From assembly GCA_022842445.1 (NCBI GenBank), contig JALHPO010000010.1:28184-92183 (forward strand): a stretch of DNA of 64,000 nt, given 5' to 3'. Under the pieces are notes generated by a model. The model was given only the letters and a program-made list of their open reading frames with translations. It was not told where the DNA came from and made no database searches. Below, one piece after another: positions 47,784-57,580 of the stretch; position 1 is the first letter of the stretch, and each line of letters opens with the position of its first letter. A program made the position numbers and the translations under genes. The stretch is from Nitrospira sp. (lineage in GTDB: Bacteria; Nitrospirota; Nitrospiria; Nitrospirales; Nitrospiraceae).

Positions 47784-48320
47784 TTACCCTTGGAGTTCCT
47801 CGACGGTGATCTGTTGGTTGGTATAGATATCGATGGCGCCGGCAATCTTCATCGCTTCGGTAACGATGGCTGTAGCGTCCAGTTGAGACTGCCCGAGGAG
47901 CGCCCTGGCTGCAGCCAGGGCATAGGGCCCGCCGGAACCGATTGCCAGGATGCCGTCTTCCGGCTCTACAACATCGCCGGTTCCGGAAATCAGGAAAGAC
48001 TGTTCCCGGCCGGCCACGGCAAGCAGCGCTTCCAAACGGCGCAGGACGCGGTCGGTCCGCCAGTCCTTGGCAAGTTCGACCGCCGCCCTTGTCAGGTTGC
48101 CCCGGTGCTCTTCCAGCTTAGCCTCGAACTTTTCGAAGAGCGTGAATGCATCCGCGGTGGCCCCGGCAAAGCCGGCGAGTACCTGCTCGTGATGGAGACG
48201 CCGCAGTTTTTTGGCATTGTGCTTCATCACCGTTGTGCCGACGGTCACTTGGCCGTCGCAGCCCATGGCAACTCGTCCGGCCCGGCGGACGCACAGAACA
48301 GTGGTGGATCGAATGATCAT
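47784..48320 (-). CDS. hslV: ATP-dependent protease subunit HslV
   Basis: 178 residues. Proteasome-like peptidase. Processing before Thr6 (M-I-I-R-S-T-T-V) would leave the catalytic N-terminal Thr; CDGQVTVG and [14 protein letters not shown] are typical. The start overlaps the xerC stop by 4 nt. Forms the HslUV machine with the next gene. Confidence 0.97.
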   Translation of the reverse strand: MIIRSTTVLCVRRAGRVAMGCDGQVTVGTTVMKHNAKKLRRLHHEQVLAGFAGATADAFTLFEKFEAKLEEHRGNLTRAAVELAKDWRTDRVLRRLEALLAVAGREQSFLISGTGDVVEPEDGILAIGSGGPYALAAARALLGQSQLDATAIVTEAMKIAGAIDIYTNQQITVEELQG

Positions 48321-49258
48321 GACGGCTTCTGATCCTTTCGCGGCAGAGCGGTTGTGACCGAACGGGCCCGCGGGTGGGCATGGTCGTAGACGGCAGCCAG
48401 GCGATCGCCGGCCAGATGCGTATATTTCTGCGTGGTGCTGAGCGACGCATGTCCGAGCATCTCCTGAATCGATCTGAGGTCTGCGCCCTCATCGAGCAGG
48501 TGGGTTGCGTAGGAATGCCGCAGGGCATGCGGACTGACGGCTCCACCGGCAAGGCGACTGGAATATCGGGAAACGATTCGGGCCACGCTCCGTGTGGTGA
48601 GTCTGCCTCCGCGATGATTCAAGAACAGAGGAGCGGCCGGGTGCCGTTCGAGGGATTCAGACCCCAGTGATTGACGATACGCGCGGATGGCTCGAGTTGC
48701 GACATCACCGATCGGGATCACTCGTTCCTTCCGGCCCTTGCCTCTCAGGCGGACAAGCCCCTCACCCTCATCGAGATCACCGACGTTGATCCCGACCGCT
48801 TCACTGACACGAGCGCCGGTGGAATACAATGTTTCAAGCAGTGCGCGATCGCGCAGGGAGAGAGAGGACCGGCCCTCAGGAAATTCCATCAAGGCTCCGG
48901 CGTCGTCCTTGGCTAGAACGCGTGGAAGCGGTTTGGGCAGTTTGGGGCTTCGGATATCATCCGCCGGATTCTTCTGTACCGATCCTTCACGCAGAAGAAA
49001 TCGGTAGAAACTCCGTACGGCAGCCAGCTTTCTCGCCAGGGACGAGGCTTTCTCACCTTTTCGATCCAACTGGTGGAGGTACGCACGGATATCTTCAGCT
49101 GTAACATGGTCTACTTGAATCAGACGGGATGCGTGGCCTGTTCCAGCAAGAAACGATGTCAACTGCCGGAGATCCGACCGGTAATTGCGAATAGTCTCGG
49201 CGGATGCATTACGCTCGACGTCAAGAAAGCTCATGAAAGCCCGGATTGCGTCTTCCAT
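48317..49258 (-). CDS. xerC: Tyrosine recombinase XerC
   Basis: 313 residues. Resolves chromosome dimers at dif with XerD. SAM-like core-binding domain 1-90, then catalytic Arg in S-T-G-A-R-V-S-E, His-x-x-Arg in P-H-A-L-R-H-S-Y, His in L-G-H-A-S, and nucleophile Tyr in T-Q-K-Y-T-H-L. Its start lies 28 nt inside trmFO, and it overlaps hslV. Gene context (trmFO, hslVU) favours XerC over XerD or an integrase. Confidence 0.95.
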   Translation of the reverse strand: MEDAIRAFMSFLDVERNASAETIRNYRSDLRQLTSFLAGTGHASRLIQVDHVTAEDIRAYLHQLDRKGEKASSLARKLAAVRSFYRFLLREGSVQKNPADDIRSPKLPKPLPRVLAKDDAGALMEFPEGRSSLSLRDRALLETLYSTGARVSEAVGINVGDLDEGEGLVRLRGKGRKERVIPIGDVATRAIRAYRQSLGSESLERHPAAPLFLNHRGGRLTTRSVARIVSRYSSRLAGGAVSPHALRHSYATHLLDEGADLRSIQEMLGHASLSTTQKYTHLAGDRLAAVYDHAHPRARSVTTALPRKDQKPS

Positions 49259-50547
49259 GATGCAAAGTCCTCAAGAGCCCGTTGGGCGATCATACGCCGT
49301 TTCATTTCTTTGTCCCTCGGCGTGCTGGACAAGGGAGGAAACAGGCCAAAATTCGTGTTCATCGGCTGAAAGTGGCGGGGATCGGACAGTGCCACGTGAG
49401 CGACCAGGCATCCATGCGCCGTCGTCGGCGGAGGCGTTACCGTCGGCTCCCCGTTCAATACCCGTACCGCATTGATGCCGGCCAGGCCGCCCATCGCCGC
49501 TGATTCGGTATAGCCCTCCACACCGACCAACTGCCCGGCAAAGAACAAGGTGTTGCGGGCTTTGAATTGTAGCGTGGATGTGAGCAACTGGGGCGAGTTG
49601 ATAAAGGTGTTGCGATGCAAGCTCCCATAACGCAGAAACTCCGCACGCTCCAAGCCTGGAATCAGGCGGAAGACGCGTTTTTGTTCCGGATACGTGAGCT
49701 TGGTCTGAAATCCAACCAGGTTGTAACAGGTGCGATGTACATTCTCAGTCCGCAGTTGTACGACGGCGGCGGGCCGCCGGCCGGTTCGGGGATCTTCCAA
49801 GCCGACCGGTTTGAGCGGCCCGAATTGCATGGTGTGACGGCCGCGCTCCGCCATGACCTCGATCGGGATGCAGGCTTCGAAATAGGGCGTTTTCTCGAAA
49901 TCCTTGGGCTGCACCTTTTCGGCTGCGAGCAGCGCGTCATAGAAGGCGTTGTACTGTTCGTCCGTCATGGGACAGTTAAGATAATCGTCTGTGCCTTTAT
50001 CGTAGCGGGAGGCACGAAAGACGATATCCATGTCGATCGAGTCTGCGTCGATGATCGGCGAGATGGCATCGAAGAAATAGAGATGCTGCGATTGGGTCAC
50101 GGCGCGAATGGCCTGGGAAAGTGTGTCGGAGGTCAACGGACCGGTTGCCACGATGCAGACACAGTCGGTGGGGATGTCGGCGATCTCCTCGTGAAGAATT
50201 CTGATATTCGGATGGCTTTCCAATGTCCGGGTAATGGTCGAAGAGAATTGATCACGATCGACTGCCAGTGCCGATCCGGCCGGGACTTTCGATTGTTCGG
50301 CTGAGGCGATAATCAGGGAGCCCAGCCGGCGCATTTCTTCCTTGAGCACGCCGGGAGCGTTGTGCGGATCGATCGACCCCAGCGAGTTTGAGCAGACGAG
50401 TTCGGCCAAGCCGCCGGTTTTGTGCGCCTTCGTCATTTCCTTCGGGCGCATCTCGTAGAGCGTGACCCTGGCGCCACGGTTTGCCGCCTGCCAGGCCGCT
50501 TCCGATCCAGCCAGACCACCACCCACGATGACGATGTCATCTCTCAT
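49231..50547 (-). CDS. trmFO: Methylenetetrahydrofolate-tRNA-(uracil-5-)-methyltransferase TrmFO
   Basis: 438 residues. FAD- and folate-dependent formation of m5U54 in tRNA. N-terminal FAD motif [11 protein letters not shown], family segment [20 protein letters not shown], and LMMQ-like tail replaced by [17 protein letters not shown] text ([16 protein letters not shown]). First gene of the operon; the 140 bp upstream separate it from the divergent tRNA-Val promoter. Confidence 0.96.
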   Translation of the reverse strand: MRDDIVIVGGGLAGSEAAWQAANRGARVTLYEMRPKEMTKAHKTGGLAELVCSNSLGSIDPHNAPGVLKEEMRRLGSLIIASAEQSKVPAGSALAVDRDQFSSTITRTLESHPNIRILHEEIADIPTDCVCIVATGPLTSDTLSQAIRAVTQSQHLYFFDAISPIIDADSIDMDIVFRASRYDKGTDDYLNCPMTDEQYNAFYDALLAAEKVQPKDFEKTPYFEACIPIEVMAERGRHTMQFGPLKPVGLEDPRTGRRPAAVVQLRTENVHRTCYNLVGFQTKLTYPEQKRVFRLIPGLERAEFLRYGSLHRNTFINSPQLLTSTLQFKARNTLFFAGQLVGVEGYTESAAMGGLAGINAVRVLNGEPTVTPPPTTAHGCLVAHVALSDPRHFQPMNTNFGLFPPLSSTPRDKEMKRRMIAQRALEDFASWKTQSGLS

Positions 50548-50664
50548 GCGAACAACAATCCTTGCCGGGGAAAGGAGCCCATTCTAGAAACCGTGTTTTA
50601 GTGAAGTCAAGGCAGCTGGCATACAAACCCAGGTTGATAACGGAGCATCAGCACAAGGTTCGCA

Positions 50665-50694
50665 TTGAACCCTGCCGAAAGCCCATGCTAGACT
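50665..50694 (+). promoter_or_regulatory. Promoter of tRNA-Val
   Basis: TTGAAC (50665-50670), an 18-nt spacer and TAGACT (50689-50694) lie 9 nt before the tRNA, consistent with a start just upstream of its 5' end. Confidence 0.55.
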
Positions 50695-50703
50695 CGACAC
50701 CAT

Positions 50704-50778
50704 GGGCGATTAGCTCAGTGGTAGAGCGCTTCCTTCACACGGAAGAGGCCACAGGTTCGATACCTGTATCGCCCACCA
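50704..50778 (+). tRNA. tRNA-Val (CAC)
   Basis: Acceptor GGGCGAT pairs with ATCGCCC, with ACCA encoded. Anticodon stem CTTCC/GGAAG encloses TTCACAC, anticodon CAC for GTG. D-arm TAGCTCAGTGG and T-arm GGTTCGATACC are regular. Confidence 0.97.
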
Positions 50779-50950
50779 TGTGTTCCCTGCCGGTGCCACA
50801 TTTCTTGTCTTCCAAAGCAGCAATTTTCATAGGAATCTTGAATCTCCGTGAATTCTGGACAGAACGGGAGATGTCGGCTACACTTCGCCTATTGTTTTAC
50901 AAGGCTGAATCAGTGGTCTGGATGTGGACCAAACTAAGCGAGGTAATACC

Positions 50951-51286
50951 ATGAGAGCAATGTCGTGGGCTGTCGGTATTGCAATGGTGACGATGGTTGC
51001 AACTGGTTGTGCAACCACTGCTCAGCAGAGCGTGGATAATAAGGAATACACCCCTCCTACAAGCATTTACAACATTCTGGATAGCACCGCGTTGGTCTAT
51101 TCAAACCCGGCCGCCGGATCGGCCATCAATGACCACCCGCTTCGTTGGATCGGGTTTATTTCACACCCATTGGGCCATGCCTTCGATTATGGAGTCAATC
51201 GTCCGATGTATACTCTTGGCGGCAGTAGCCATTATCTCTTCGGTTACACTGCTGAAGATAGCATGTTGGACGCACAACGCCACTAG
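50951..51286 (+). CDS. Small lipoprotein
   Basis: 111 residues. Signal peptide with lipobox V-A-T-G-C (Cys18-19 region), then a Ser/Thr-rich linker and a soluble part with W-I-G-F-I-S-H-P-L-G-H-A-F-D-Y-G-V-N-R-P, a motif seen in small outer-membrane-linked lipoproteins of unknown role. GAGG lies 7-10 nt before the ATG at 50951. A strong terminator follows. Confidence 0.8.
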   Translation: MRAMSWAVGIAMVTMVATGCATTAQQSVDNKEYTPPTSIYNILDSTALVYSNPAAGSAINDHPLRWIGFISHPLGHAFDYGVNRPMYTLGGSSHYLFGYTAEDSMLDAQRH

Positions 51287-51310
51287 CTTGCATCGACAGG
51301 TCGTCTTACG

Positions 51311-51348
51311 ATGGGCCTGCTTCTCTTTGAGAAGCAGGCCCATGTTTT
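51311..51348 (+). terminator. Strong intrinsic terminator
   Basis: Perfect 15-bp stem: ATGGGCCTGCTTCTC (51311-51325) and its complement 51329-51343 with a 3-nt loop, followed by GTTTTT. It ends the lipoprotein transcript 25 nt after the stop codon. Confidence 0.9.
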
Positions 51349-51418
51349 TACTCTTCGCCAAGCATCCCTAAATCGTGTATCGTCTAGACAGAGCCGTCTT
51401 TCCCTTGAGGAGTTCCTA

Positions 51419-52567
51419 ATGGATATCTCGGGTTGGCAGATACGTCTGACGAGTGTTCTTTTGGTTGTCCTTGTCATGGTTGGCTGTAGCCAGAAGACAT
51501 CCGTGCGCTCAAACCTCCCCCCTTCTGCAACCGATCTGGTTCTTCTCAAATCGACGGCACTCTGTGAACGCAAACCGGAATTTTTAAAAAAGCACGCTTC
51601 GACGGTTCCCAAGTCGAATGCCTGGGGCAGTGGACAGGAGATCGTAATTTCTCAGGAAAAAAGCGCGTCGAAGGGGGATGAGTCGTATTTTGTCGATGAG
51701 GACGGACTTCTCGTCGGAGCCCTCTTCACCTTTCCGAAGGGACTGAATCTTGACCGCTACCCTGTGCTTCGAGACACGCTGTCCCGGCTGAAACCTGCGC
51801 TGGAGTTCTATTTGAATGTGTCGCAACTAGAGACGAAAGCGAACATGGAGGCCAGCAGCATCTTTGAAACGGGAGACGAGAAGAGCACCACACAATATCT
51901 GGTCACCGGTTCACGGGATCACCCGATTCTTCTTCAGGCGTCATTTACCATCGATCCCTATGTGCGGCTGTTCTCTCCCTATCGCCGGGAATTTCTAGAT
52001 CGGCTCAGGAACCCCAAAGGAGGGAAAGGCGGCCTCGCCATCGAGAGCCAGGGCAGCGAGGACAAGGAGCCGTTTCTCTCACTCCAGCAATTCGCCCGCG
52101 GACAAACCGCGCAGCTGGCCTACTGTGGCGGCAAAAATTATGACATCGCAGGGGATGCGTATCAAAAAGCCATCGCCGGCGGGTTTACGAACAAGGTCTG
52201 GCTTGCCGAAGCACATCATAAGCTCGGTCTGGCCCTGGCGGCTAAAGGCCAATTCGACAAGGCGAGAACAGAGATGGTGCAATCGCTCGCGATCAGACCC
52301 AACATTCCGGAGGTCTTGAACAACCTCGGCACGGTCCATGTCAAACTTGGTCAGAGAACGGAGGCATTAGGCCTGTTTGAAAAGGCTGTGACCCTGCGTC
52401 CCAACTATGCTGTGGCCCGGTATAATCTTGCGGAGGCCTCCGAACAGACCAACCCCAAGCGCGCATTGGCGGAATATGAAACATTTCTTGCCCTGGTCGA
52501 AGGGATCCCCGAAGAAGAAGCTCGAGCTGCTCACGCGAACGAACGAATCAAAGTCTTGAAACAGTAA
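51419..52567 (+). CDS. TPR lipoprotein
   Basis: 382 residues from the ATG at 51419 with GAGGAG 7 nt upstream. Signal peptide with lipobox M-V-G-C near residue 22; a beta-rich middle (about 60-230); then about three TPR units from 240 (QLAYCGGKNYDIAGDAYQKA, HKLGLALAAKGQFDKARTEM, NNLGTVHVKLGQRTEALGLF). Likely outer-membrane or periplasm facing. Sits between another lipoprotein and a beta-barrel gene, suggesting envelope function. Confidence 0.82.
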   Translation: MDISGWQIRLTSVLLVVLVMVGCSQKTSVRSNLPPSATDLVLLKSTALCERKPEFLKKHASTVPKSNAWGSGQEIVISQEKSASKGDESYFVDEDGLLVGALFTFPKGLNLDRYPVLRDTLSRLKPALEFYLNVSQLETKANMEASSIFETGDEKSTTQYLVTGSRDHPILLQASFTIDPYVRLFSPYRREFLDRLRNPKGGKGGLAIESQGSEDKEPFLSLQQFARGQTAQLAYCGGKNYDIAGDAYQKAIAGGFTNKVWLAEAHHKLGLALAAKGQFDKARTEMVQSLAIRPNIPEVLNNLGTVHVKLGQRTEALGLFEKAVTLRPNYAVARYNLAEASEQTNPKRALAEYETFLALVEGIPEEEARAAHANERIKVLKQ

Positions 52568-52686
52568 CTCCTCCCCTCTACTCGCAGCGGGCCCCACTGG
52601 CGACGAAAATCAATTATTGCTAGGCCGGTTTTGATCCACACGATAGGATAGCGAACGTGTAGGGACTCAAAACCTGGAGGATCGCG

Positions 52687-53430
52687 ATGCGCCGAATATT
52701 CATGCTGCTGGCCGGGGTCGGTCTTTTGGCACACGCCGCGACTGTCTCAGCCGAACAGAAGTGGGAATTTTCTGTCGGGGGGTTTGGCGGATGGGCGTTT
52801 CATGGCGACACCACGCTTCAGTACAATCAAGGAAGAAACCTTTCTACGGGGCTGGTGGAACCGGTCGATGCCAAAGGAACCAATCTTCGCTTTGAAGACT
52901 CCGGAACATTTGGTGCAAAAATTTCCGCCTGGCATTTGCCCAGGAAATACAGCTGGCAACCGCAAATCGGATTTGAAATCGATTGGACCAGGTTCACTGC
53001 AGATGTTCCGGGCGGTCAGGTACTCCCGGGATTTGGTACACATCAAACCACTGGTACGCCGATCGGATTCGTAGTAATCAACGTGGGGCGGGACTTCGCG
53101 GTCGACAACATGGCCTTGAATCTGCTGTTCCGGTATCCGATCTGGGCGACGCCGGATATGCCGCAGGGGCGGTGGCATCCCTATATCGGCGTTGGAGGAG
53201 GTGCCCAGAGGGCGAAACTATCAATCCTGGGATACGAAGAGACTAGTACGTCCCCTTCCGTTCAGGCATTGGGAGGTATCAAGTTCTTTGTGATCAAGTA
53301 CTTGGCCCTGTTTGGTGAGGCGAAGTGGACACAGGGTTGGCATACCTTCAAATATGAGACAGATTCTTATTGGGAACGGTATAGTATTTCAACGATCCAT
53401 TTGGTCGGCGGAGTGGCGCTGCATTTTTAG
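52687..53430 (+). CDS. Outer-membrane beta-barrel protein
   Basis: 247 residues. Signal peptide cut after V-S-A near residue 22. Alternating polar/non-polar strands with aromatic girdles (WEFSVGGFGGWAF, WQPQIGFEIDWTRF, WHPYIGVGGGAQRA) and the C-terminal strand ending in Phe (VGGVALHF), the usual signal for BAM insertion. About eight strands, OmpA/OmpW-like size. Cargo or ligand is unknown. Confidence 0.85.
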   Translation: MRRIFMLLAGVGLLAHAATVSAEQKWEFSVGGFGGWAFHGDTTLQYNQGRNLSTGLVEPVDAKGTNLRFEDSGTFGAKISAWHLPRKYSWQPQIGFEIDWTRFTADVPGGQVLPGFGTHQTTGTPIGFVVINVGRDFAVDNMALNLLFRYPIWATPDMPQGRWHPYIGVGGGAQRAKLSILGYEETSTSPSVQALGGIKFFVIKYLALFGEAKWTQGWHTFKYETDSYWERYSISTIHLVGGVALHF

Positions 53431-53451
53431 CAGGCGTGGCGCAAGGAAGGG

Positions 53452-53907
53452 CTAACGGTTGGCCCGTTCTTCCTGCTCTTGGAGGGTTTTGCACTCGATA
53501 CAGAGAGTCGTGACCGGACGGGCCTTGAGGCGCTTGTAAGGGATGTCTCCGTCGCATCGCTCGCAGATCCCATAGGTGCCGCTGCTCATTCGATCCAACG
53601 CCTCCTCGATCTTTTTGAGCAACTTCCGTTCGCGATCACGGATCCGCATCGAAAAGTTCTGGTCGACCTCGGCCGATGCCTGATCGCTGACGTCGGGAAA
53701 CGCTTCAAGGTCGGGCCGGTTCGTCAGTACTTCCTCAACTTCTTCGAGGATTGCCGTGCGCTGGCGTTCGAGGTCACGGCGAATATCAGGATACTTGGCC
53801 GACGCCGAGCCTGATTTCTTCTTATTCTTGCGAGCCGGGGGTGTAGAGGCTGCTGTTGTCGATGATTTTGCCGAGGACGCGCGTTTAGCGGTAGAACGGA
53901 CCTTCAT
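53452..53907 (-). CDS. DksA/TraR-family zinc-finger protein
   Basis: 151 residues. A Lys/Ala/Ser-rich N-terminal extension (about 1-45), a coiled-coil region, and a C4 zinc finger C-E-R-C-x17-C-I-E-C close to the C-terminus, as in DksA-type RNA polymerase secondary-channel factors. The coiled-coil tip should hold acidic residues (D-Q-A-S-A-E-V-D here). GGGGAGG lies 2-8 nt before the ATG at 53907; an upstream TTG in frame is less likely. Confidence 0.9.
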   Translation of the reverse strand: MKVRSTAKRASSAKSSTTAASTPPARKNKKKSGSASAKYPDIRRDLERQRTAILEEVEEVLTNRPDLEAFPDVSDQASAEVDQNFSMRIRDRERKLLKKIEEALDRMSSGTYGICERCDGDIPYKRLKARPVTTLCIECKTLQEQEERANR

Positions 53908-53993
53908 GGCCCTCCCCAAGTCTTGAGAGTGGACAGTACGGGCGAACTATAGCAGGCTGATTGAGAAGGGGTCAACGGGGCAACACTGCGGGT

Positions 53994-54596
53994 TTACAGA
54001 TCTCGCCGTCCCTCGATGGATTTCAGCAACGTCACTTCATCCGCATACTCAATATCCATTCCAACAGGAATCCCGTACGCGATGCGAGAGACCCGTACTC
54101 CGAACGGCTTGAGGAGCCTGGTGAGATAGATCGCGGTGGCTTCCCCCTCGATGGTCGGGTTCGTAGCGAGAATGACTTCCTCCACACCGCCCAGTTTGAT
54201 ACGGTCGGCTAGTTCTTCAGCCCGGATGTCTCCGGGGCCGATGCCGTCAAGCGGGGAGAGTGCCCCTAACAGGACATGGTACAGTCCCCGATGGACACCG
54301 GCCCGCTCGATCGCATAGAGCGTGCTTGGTTCTTCAACTACGAGGATCTTCGTACGGTCCCGCTTCGGGTCCAGGCAGAATTCGCACAGGTCTCCCTCGG
54401 CAATGTTGCGGCATTGAGTGCAGAAGGCTAACCCGTCCTTCACCGCTCGAATCGCATCGGCCAAACGCAATGCATCTTCCCGCTCGGCCTTCATGAGGTA
54501 AAAGGCCAACCGTTGCGCGCTCTTTTGACCGACCCCGGGGAGGCGAACAAGTTCCTTGATCAGCCGTGCCAGCAACCCCTGTTGGTCGACGGCCAT
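53994..54596 (-). CDS. recR: Recombination protein RecR
   Basis: 200 residues. Helix-hairpin-helix L-P-G-V-G-Q-K-S-A-Q-R-L-A, zinc finger C-x2-C-x8-C-x2-C (CTQCRNIAEGDLCEFC), Toprim with VVEEPSTLYAIERAG, and a Walker-B-like tail. Works with RecF/RecO in loading RecA. Two nt after ybaB, same strand. Confidence 0.97.
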   Translation of the reverse strand: MAVDQQGLLARLIKELVRLPGVGQKSAQRLAFYLMKAEREDALRLADAIRAVKDGLAFCTQCRNIAEGDLCEFCLDPKRDRTKILVVEEPSTLYAIERAGVHRGLYHVLLGALSPLDGIGPGDIRAEELADRIKLGGVEEVILATNPTIEGEATAIYLTRLLKPFGVRVSRIAYGIPVGMDIEYADEVTLLKSIEGRRDL

Positions 54597-54598
54597 CG

Positions 54599-54922
54599 TT
54601 AAAACAGGCCTGGGATTTTCATCCCGCCGGTTAAGGCCTTCATCTCACTCTCCATCAGTTCCTTGGCCTTTCGTAGCGCCTCATTGGTCGCTGCCATGAC
54701 GAGATCTTGCAGCATATCCACATCGCCGCTCTTGACGATCTCTGGATCGATCGCCACGCTGACGATCTGCATGGCGCCGTTTGCGGTCACCGTGACGATT
54801 CCACCGCCGGCTGTCCCGCTGGCGGTCTTCGACGCCGCCTGTTCCTGGAGTTTAGCCATCTGTTCCTGCATGGCCTGGGCTTGCTTGAGGATGTTGTTCA
54901 TATTGCCGAAAGGACTTTTCAT
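54599..54922 (-). CDS. YbaB/EbfC nucleoid-associated protein
   Basis: 107 residues. M-K-S-P-F-G-N-M-N-N-I-L-K-Q-A-Q-A-M-Q-E-Q-M, a Gly/Thr turn, and L-V-M-A-A-T-N-E-A-L-R-K-A-K-E-L define the tweezer-like DNA-binding dimer. The start overlaps the dnaX stop by 4 nt, the classical dnaX-ybaB-recR operon. Confidence 0.96.
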   Translation of the reverse strand: MKSPFGNMNNILKQAQAMQEQMAKLQEQAASKTASGTAGGGIVTVTANGAMQIVSVAIDPEIVKSGDVDMLQDLVMAATNEALRKAKELMESEMKALTGGMKIPGLF

Positions 54923-56718
54923 TCGGTGGCCTCCTTCTGGGCGACTCGTCGGACCTCGGTCAGTTCTGCGCCGAAGATCTCGATCGCTTGTTTCACTGTA
55001 GGATTGGCCCGTGCCCGTTCGAACAGCACAAGCCGCTGGTCCTGTTCTTTGGCTGCCCGCACTTGTGCCATCGTCGGCCCCGGAGGGTCCGTCTCGGTGA
55101 GCTCAACGATGCGGATCCGCACCGGAGTACCGGACTGCTCCTGGCACAGCGTCGCCAGCGCCCGGAGATGTTCTTCCTTTTCCAATCTGGTCCGTGCCAA
55201 GGTTGCGTGCTTGGCAAACCCGATTGTCACAAGACCTCCCTCTATGCCTAGAAACCTGCCGGCTTCCAGGAACGGGGCGATGTTGGGAAACGAAGCGGCG
55301 ATCTCGTTCTGGATACTTTCCCAATTCAGTGTGGTTTGTCCGGCCTCCGGTTGGGAAGTGCCTGTGGCCGTGGCGATCCCTGTGTTCTTGGGCGCAGTTT
55401 CGTCGGGCGGCCGCTGTGGGATCAGCCTTTCCTCTCGTATCGGTTGTGATAGGGGGACGGGTTTGGATTGCGGCTGGGAGGAGGCCGGATCAGTGCGTCC
55501 AGATGGAGCCGTGGAAGAGGCAGCTGATCGTGAACCAATGCCTTCTGAACGGACGGGAGATTTTTGTCCTGTGGGTGCCGGCGTTGTTTGAAGGAGGCGG
55601 GGATCGCCGGTGTCTCGCCGGCGCAACAACCGCGTTGCCCGAATTGCCGCGGTTTCCAGCACGAAACGCGGATGGGCGCTGAGCCGGAGCGAATCTTCTG
55701 CCTGAATAAAGAGGGTCAGCAGTTCCTGAAGCTGTTCCGGTGTCAGGATCTTGGCATCCGTCGCAAGCTGTTTGATGTCCTCCTCGGAGGCTTCAATCAA
55801 GCTGCGCAACTCGGCCGTCGCAGGCACGACGGACGCTACGAGAAGATTACGGATCTGTTCCACGACCTCGTCACAAAACGCACGCAAGTCATGCCCCTGG
55901 TCCATGAGGTTCGCCAGCACGGTGAGTGCTGCAGAACTATCTTGGATCATCACGGCCCTGACGATGCCTTGCACCAGTTCGTGAGGCACGGCTCCGAGGA
56001 TCGCTTCGAGATCCGGATGATGGATCGTCTTACCCCCGAACGCAATGGCCTGATCGAGGAGACTCAGAGCATCACGCATACTGCCTTCACTCGCCCGTGC
56101 CAGGGCGAGGAAGCTACGCTCCTCAATGGTCAGTTGATCCTGCTTGGCCACGTGGCGAAGCCGTTCGATGATCTCAGTCCGTGCAATCCGGCGAAAATTG
56201 TAATGCTGGCAGCGCGAAAGAATGGTTGCGGGGATTTTGTGAATTTCCGTCGTGGCGAAAATGAAGACGACGTGTGCCGGAGGCTCTTCAAGGGTTTTCA
56301 GCAACGCGTTGAACGCCGAGTTAGACAGCATGTGCACTTCGTCGATGATGTAGACGCGGTATTGACCTCGGAAGGGCGTGAATTTGATGTTTTCACGAAT
56401 CTCGCGCACATCGTCCACGCTGGTATTGGAGGCGCCGTCGATCTCTACCACATCGACTGAGCTGCCCTGCGCGATCTCCAGGCAGTTCGCGCAACGATCG
56501 CACGGGCGGCCCGTGGGGCCTTGCTCGCAGTTCAGCGCCTTCGCGAGAATGCGCGCGACGGTTGTTTTTCCCACGCCGCGGGTACCGGAAAACAGGTAGG
56601 CATGTGCAATGCGTTTCGTCGAGACCGCATTCATCAAGGTCTGCACGACGTGCGGCTGACCGATCACATCATCGAATGTGCCGGGACGGTATTTGCGGGC
56701 GGAAACTTGGTAGTCCAT
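54919..56718 (-). CDS. dnaX: DNA polymerase III subunits gamma and tau
   Basis: 599 residues from the ATG at 56718 (M-D-Y-Q-V-S-A-R-K-Y-R-P); the 18 codons before it are repeat-derived. Clamp loader AAA+ module with Walker A GTRGVGKTTVARIL, zinc cysteines C-E-Q-x6-C-D-R-C-A-N-C, D-E-V-H-M-L and sensor S-R-C-Q; domain III; then a Pro/Ser/Thr linker and a tau-like C-terminal domain. No slippery heptamer for gamma formation was evident. Confidence 0.96.
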   Translation of the reverse strand: MDYQVSARKYRPGTFDDVIGQPHVVQTLMNAVSTKRIAHAYLFSGTRGVGKTTVARILAKALNCEQGPTGRPCDRCANCLEIAQGSSVDVVEIDGASNTSVDDVREIRENIKFTPFRGQYRVYIIDEVHMLSNSAFNALLKTLEEPPAHVVFIFATTEIHKIPATILSRCQHYNFRRIARTEIIERLRHVAKQDQLTIEERSFLALARASEGSMRDALSLLDQAIAFGGKTIHHPDLEAILGAVPHELVQGIVRAVMIQDSSAALTVLANLMDQGHDLRAFCDEVVEQIRNLLVASVVPATAELRSLIEASEEDIKQLATDAKILTPEQLQELLTLFIQAEDSLRLSAHPRFVLETAAIRATRLLRRRDTGDPRLLQTTPAPTGQKSPVRSEGIGSRSAASSTAPSGRTDPASSQPQSKPVPLSQPIREERLIPQRPPDETAPKNTGIATATGTSQPEAGQTTLNWESIQNEIAASFPNIAPFLEAGRFLGIEGGLVTIGFAKHATLARTRLEKEEHLRALATLCQEQSGTPVRIRIVELTETDPPGPTMAQVRAAKEQDQRLVLFERARANPTVKQAIEIFGAELTEVRRVAQKEATE

Positions 56719-56724
56719 ACATCC

Positions 56725-56812
56725 GTTAGGGGTTAGGGGTAAGGCGTGAGGGGATACGCTGAAGGACAACACAAGGGAGAATCGCCTTACGCCTCACGTT
56801 TCACGCCTTACG
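56725..56812. repeat. Inverted heptamer array between SRP RNA and dnaX
   Basis: Four 7-mers of type GTNAGGS at 56725-56752, a 32-bp spacer, then four 7-mers of type YYTYACG at 56785-56812, which are the reverse complement of the same word. Phase is exact in both arms. Confidence 0.75.
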
Positions 56813-56823
56813 CTTTCTACAGC

Positions 56824-56924
56824 GGGGCCAGGTGATCCTGCGGCACACAGAACTGACCGCTTACCGTTGCTTCCTTCCGGACCTGGCGGGGTTCACAGGG
56901 TTCTGTCGCACAGGGCCCAGCCCC
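56824..56924 (-). ncRNA. ffs: Signal recognition particle RNA (4.5S, small type)
   Basis: On the minus strand about 101 nt begin GGGGCTGGG and end GGCCCC, pairing at the ends. The universal SRP domain IV is clear: CAGGTCCGGAAGGAAGCA with the GGAA tetraloop and the asymmetric AGCA side. A long hairpin without Alu domain is the usual small bacterial form. Exact ends are approximate. Confidence 0.93.
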
Positions 56925-57032
56925 TTGTTCACACACAGCATTCACTCAAGGCCCGAGACACTTGCGGTGCGTATCCGCCCTCGATCAATCTCGAGACACC
57001 CAAAAGAGCGGGCGGGTCACACGAAGTGCGGT

Positions 57033-57182
<150 letters not shown>

Positions 57183-57336
57183 ACGGCCGGGACAGTCAAA
57201 GAGGCGGCATCTTAACATGGGCTCTCATGAGCGGCAAGGTGAACAGGGGCTTTTCCGCTTGATTCAACAAGGAATCAGCAGGGTCGGTGGATTGCGACAA
57301 TATTTTGCCCCCTACCCAATTCCTCGATCGTATGGG

Positions 57337-57366
57337 TTGACACTTGGATACATCCAACGGTACAAA
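57337..57366 (+). promoter_or_regulatory. Candidate promoter of tRNA-Leu (TAG)
   Basis: A perfect TTGACA (57337-57342), 18-nt spacer and TACAAA (57361-57366), about 70 nt before the mature tRNA 5' end. Confidence 0.5.
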
Positions 57367-57437
57367 CGCTGTACAGCATCACGTGTTTTTTCGGTTCGAG
57401 ATATCGCGGTAGCAGCTCCGCGGACAGGCGCACTTGT

Positions 57438-57520
57438 GCGAGAGTGGCGGAACTGGCAGACGCGCGAGACTTAGGATCTCGTGGGTAACCGTGGGGGTTC
57501 AAGTCCCCCCTCTCGCACCA
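57438..57520 (+). tRNA. tRNA-Leu (TAG)
   Basis: Acceptor GCGAGAG pairs with CTCTCGC, ACCA encoded. Anticodon stem CGAGA/TCTCG encloses CTTAGGA, anticodon TAG for CTA. Variable arm of class II type; T-arm GGGTTCAAGTCCC-like. Trigger factor starts 60 bp downstream. Confidence 0.97.
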
Positions 57521-57580
57521 TACACAGTCGATGTTGATCGCTAGAGAGTATCTGACGCTGAAGAGAAGGATTCCCACCCG

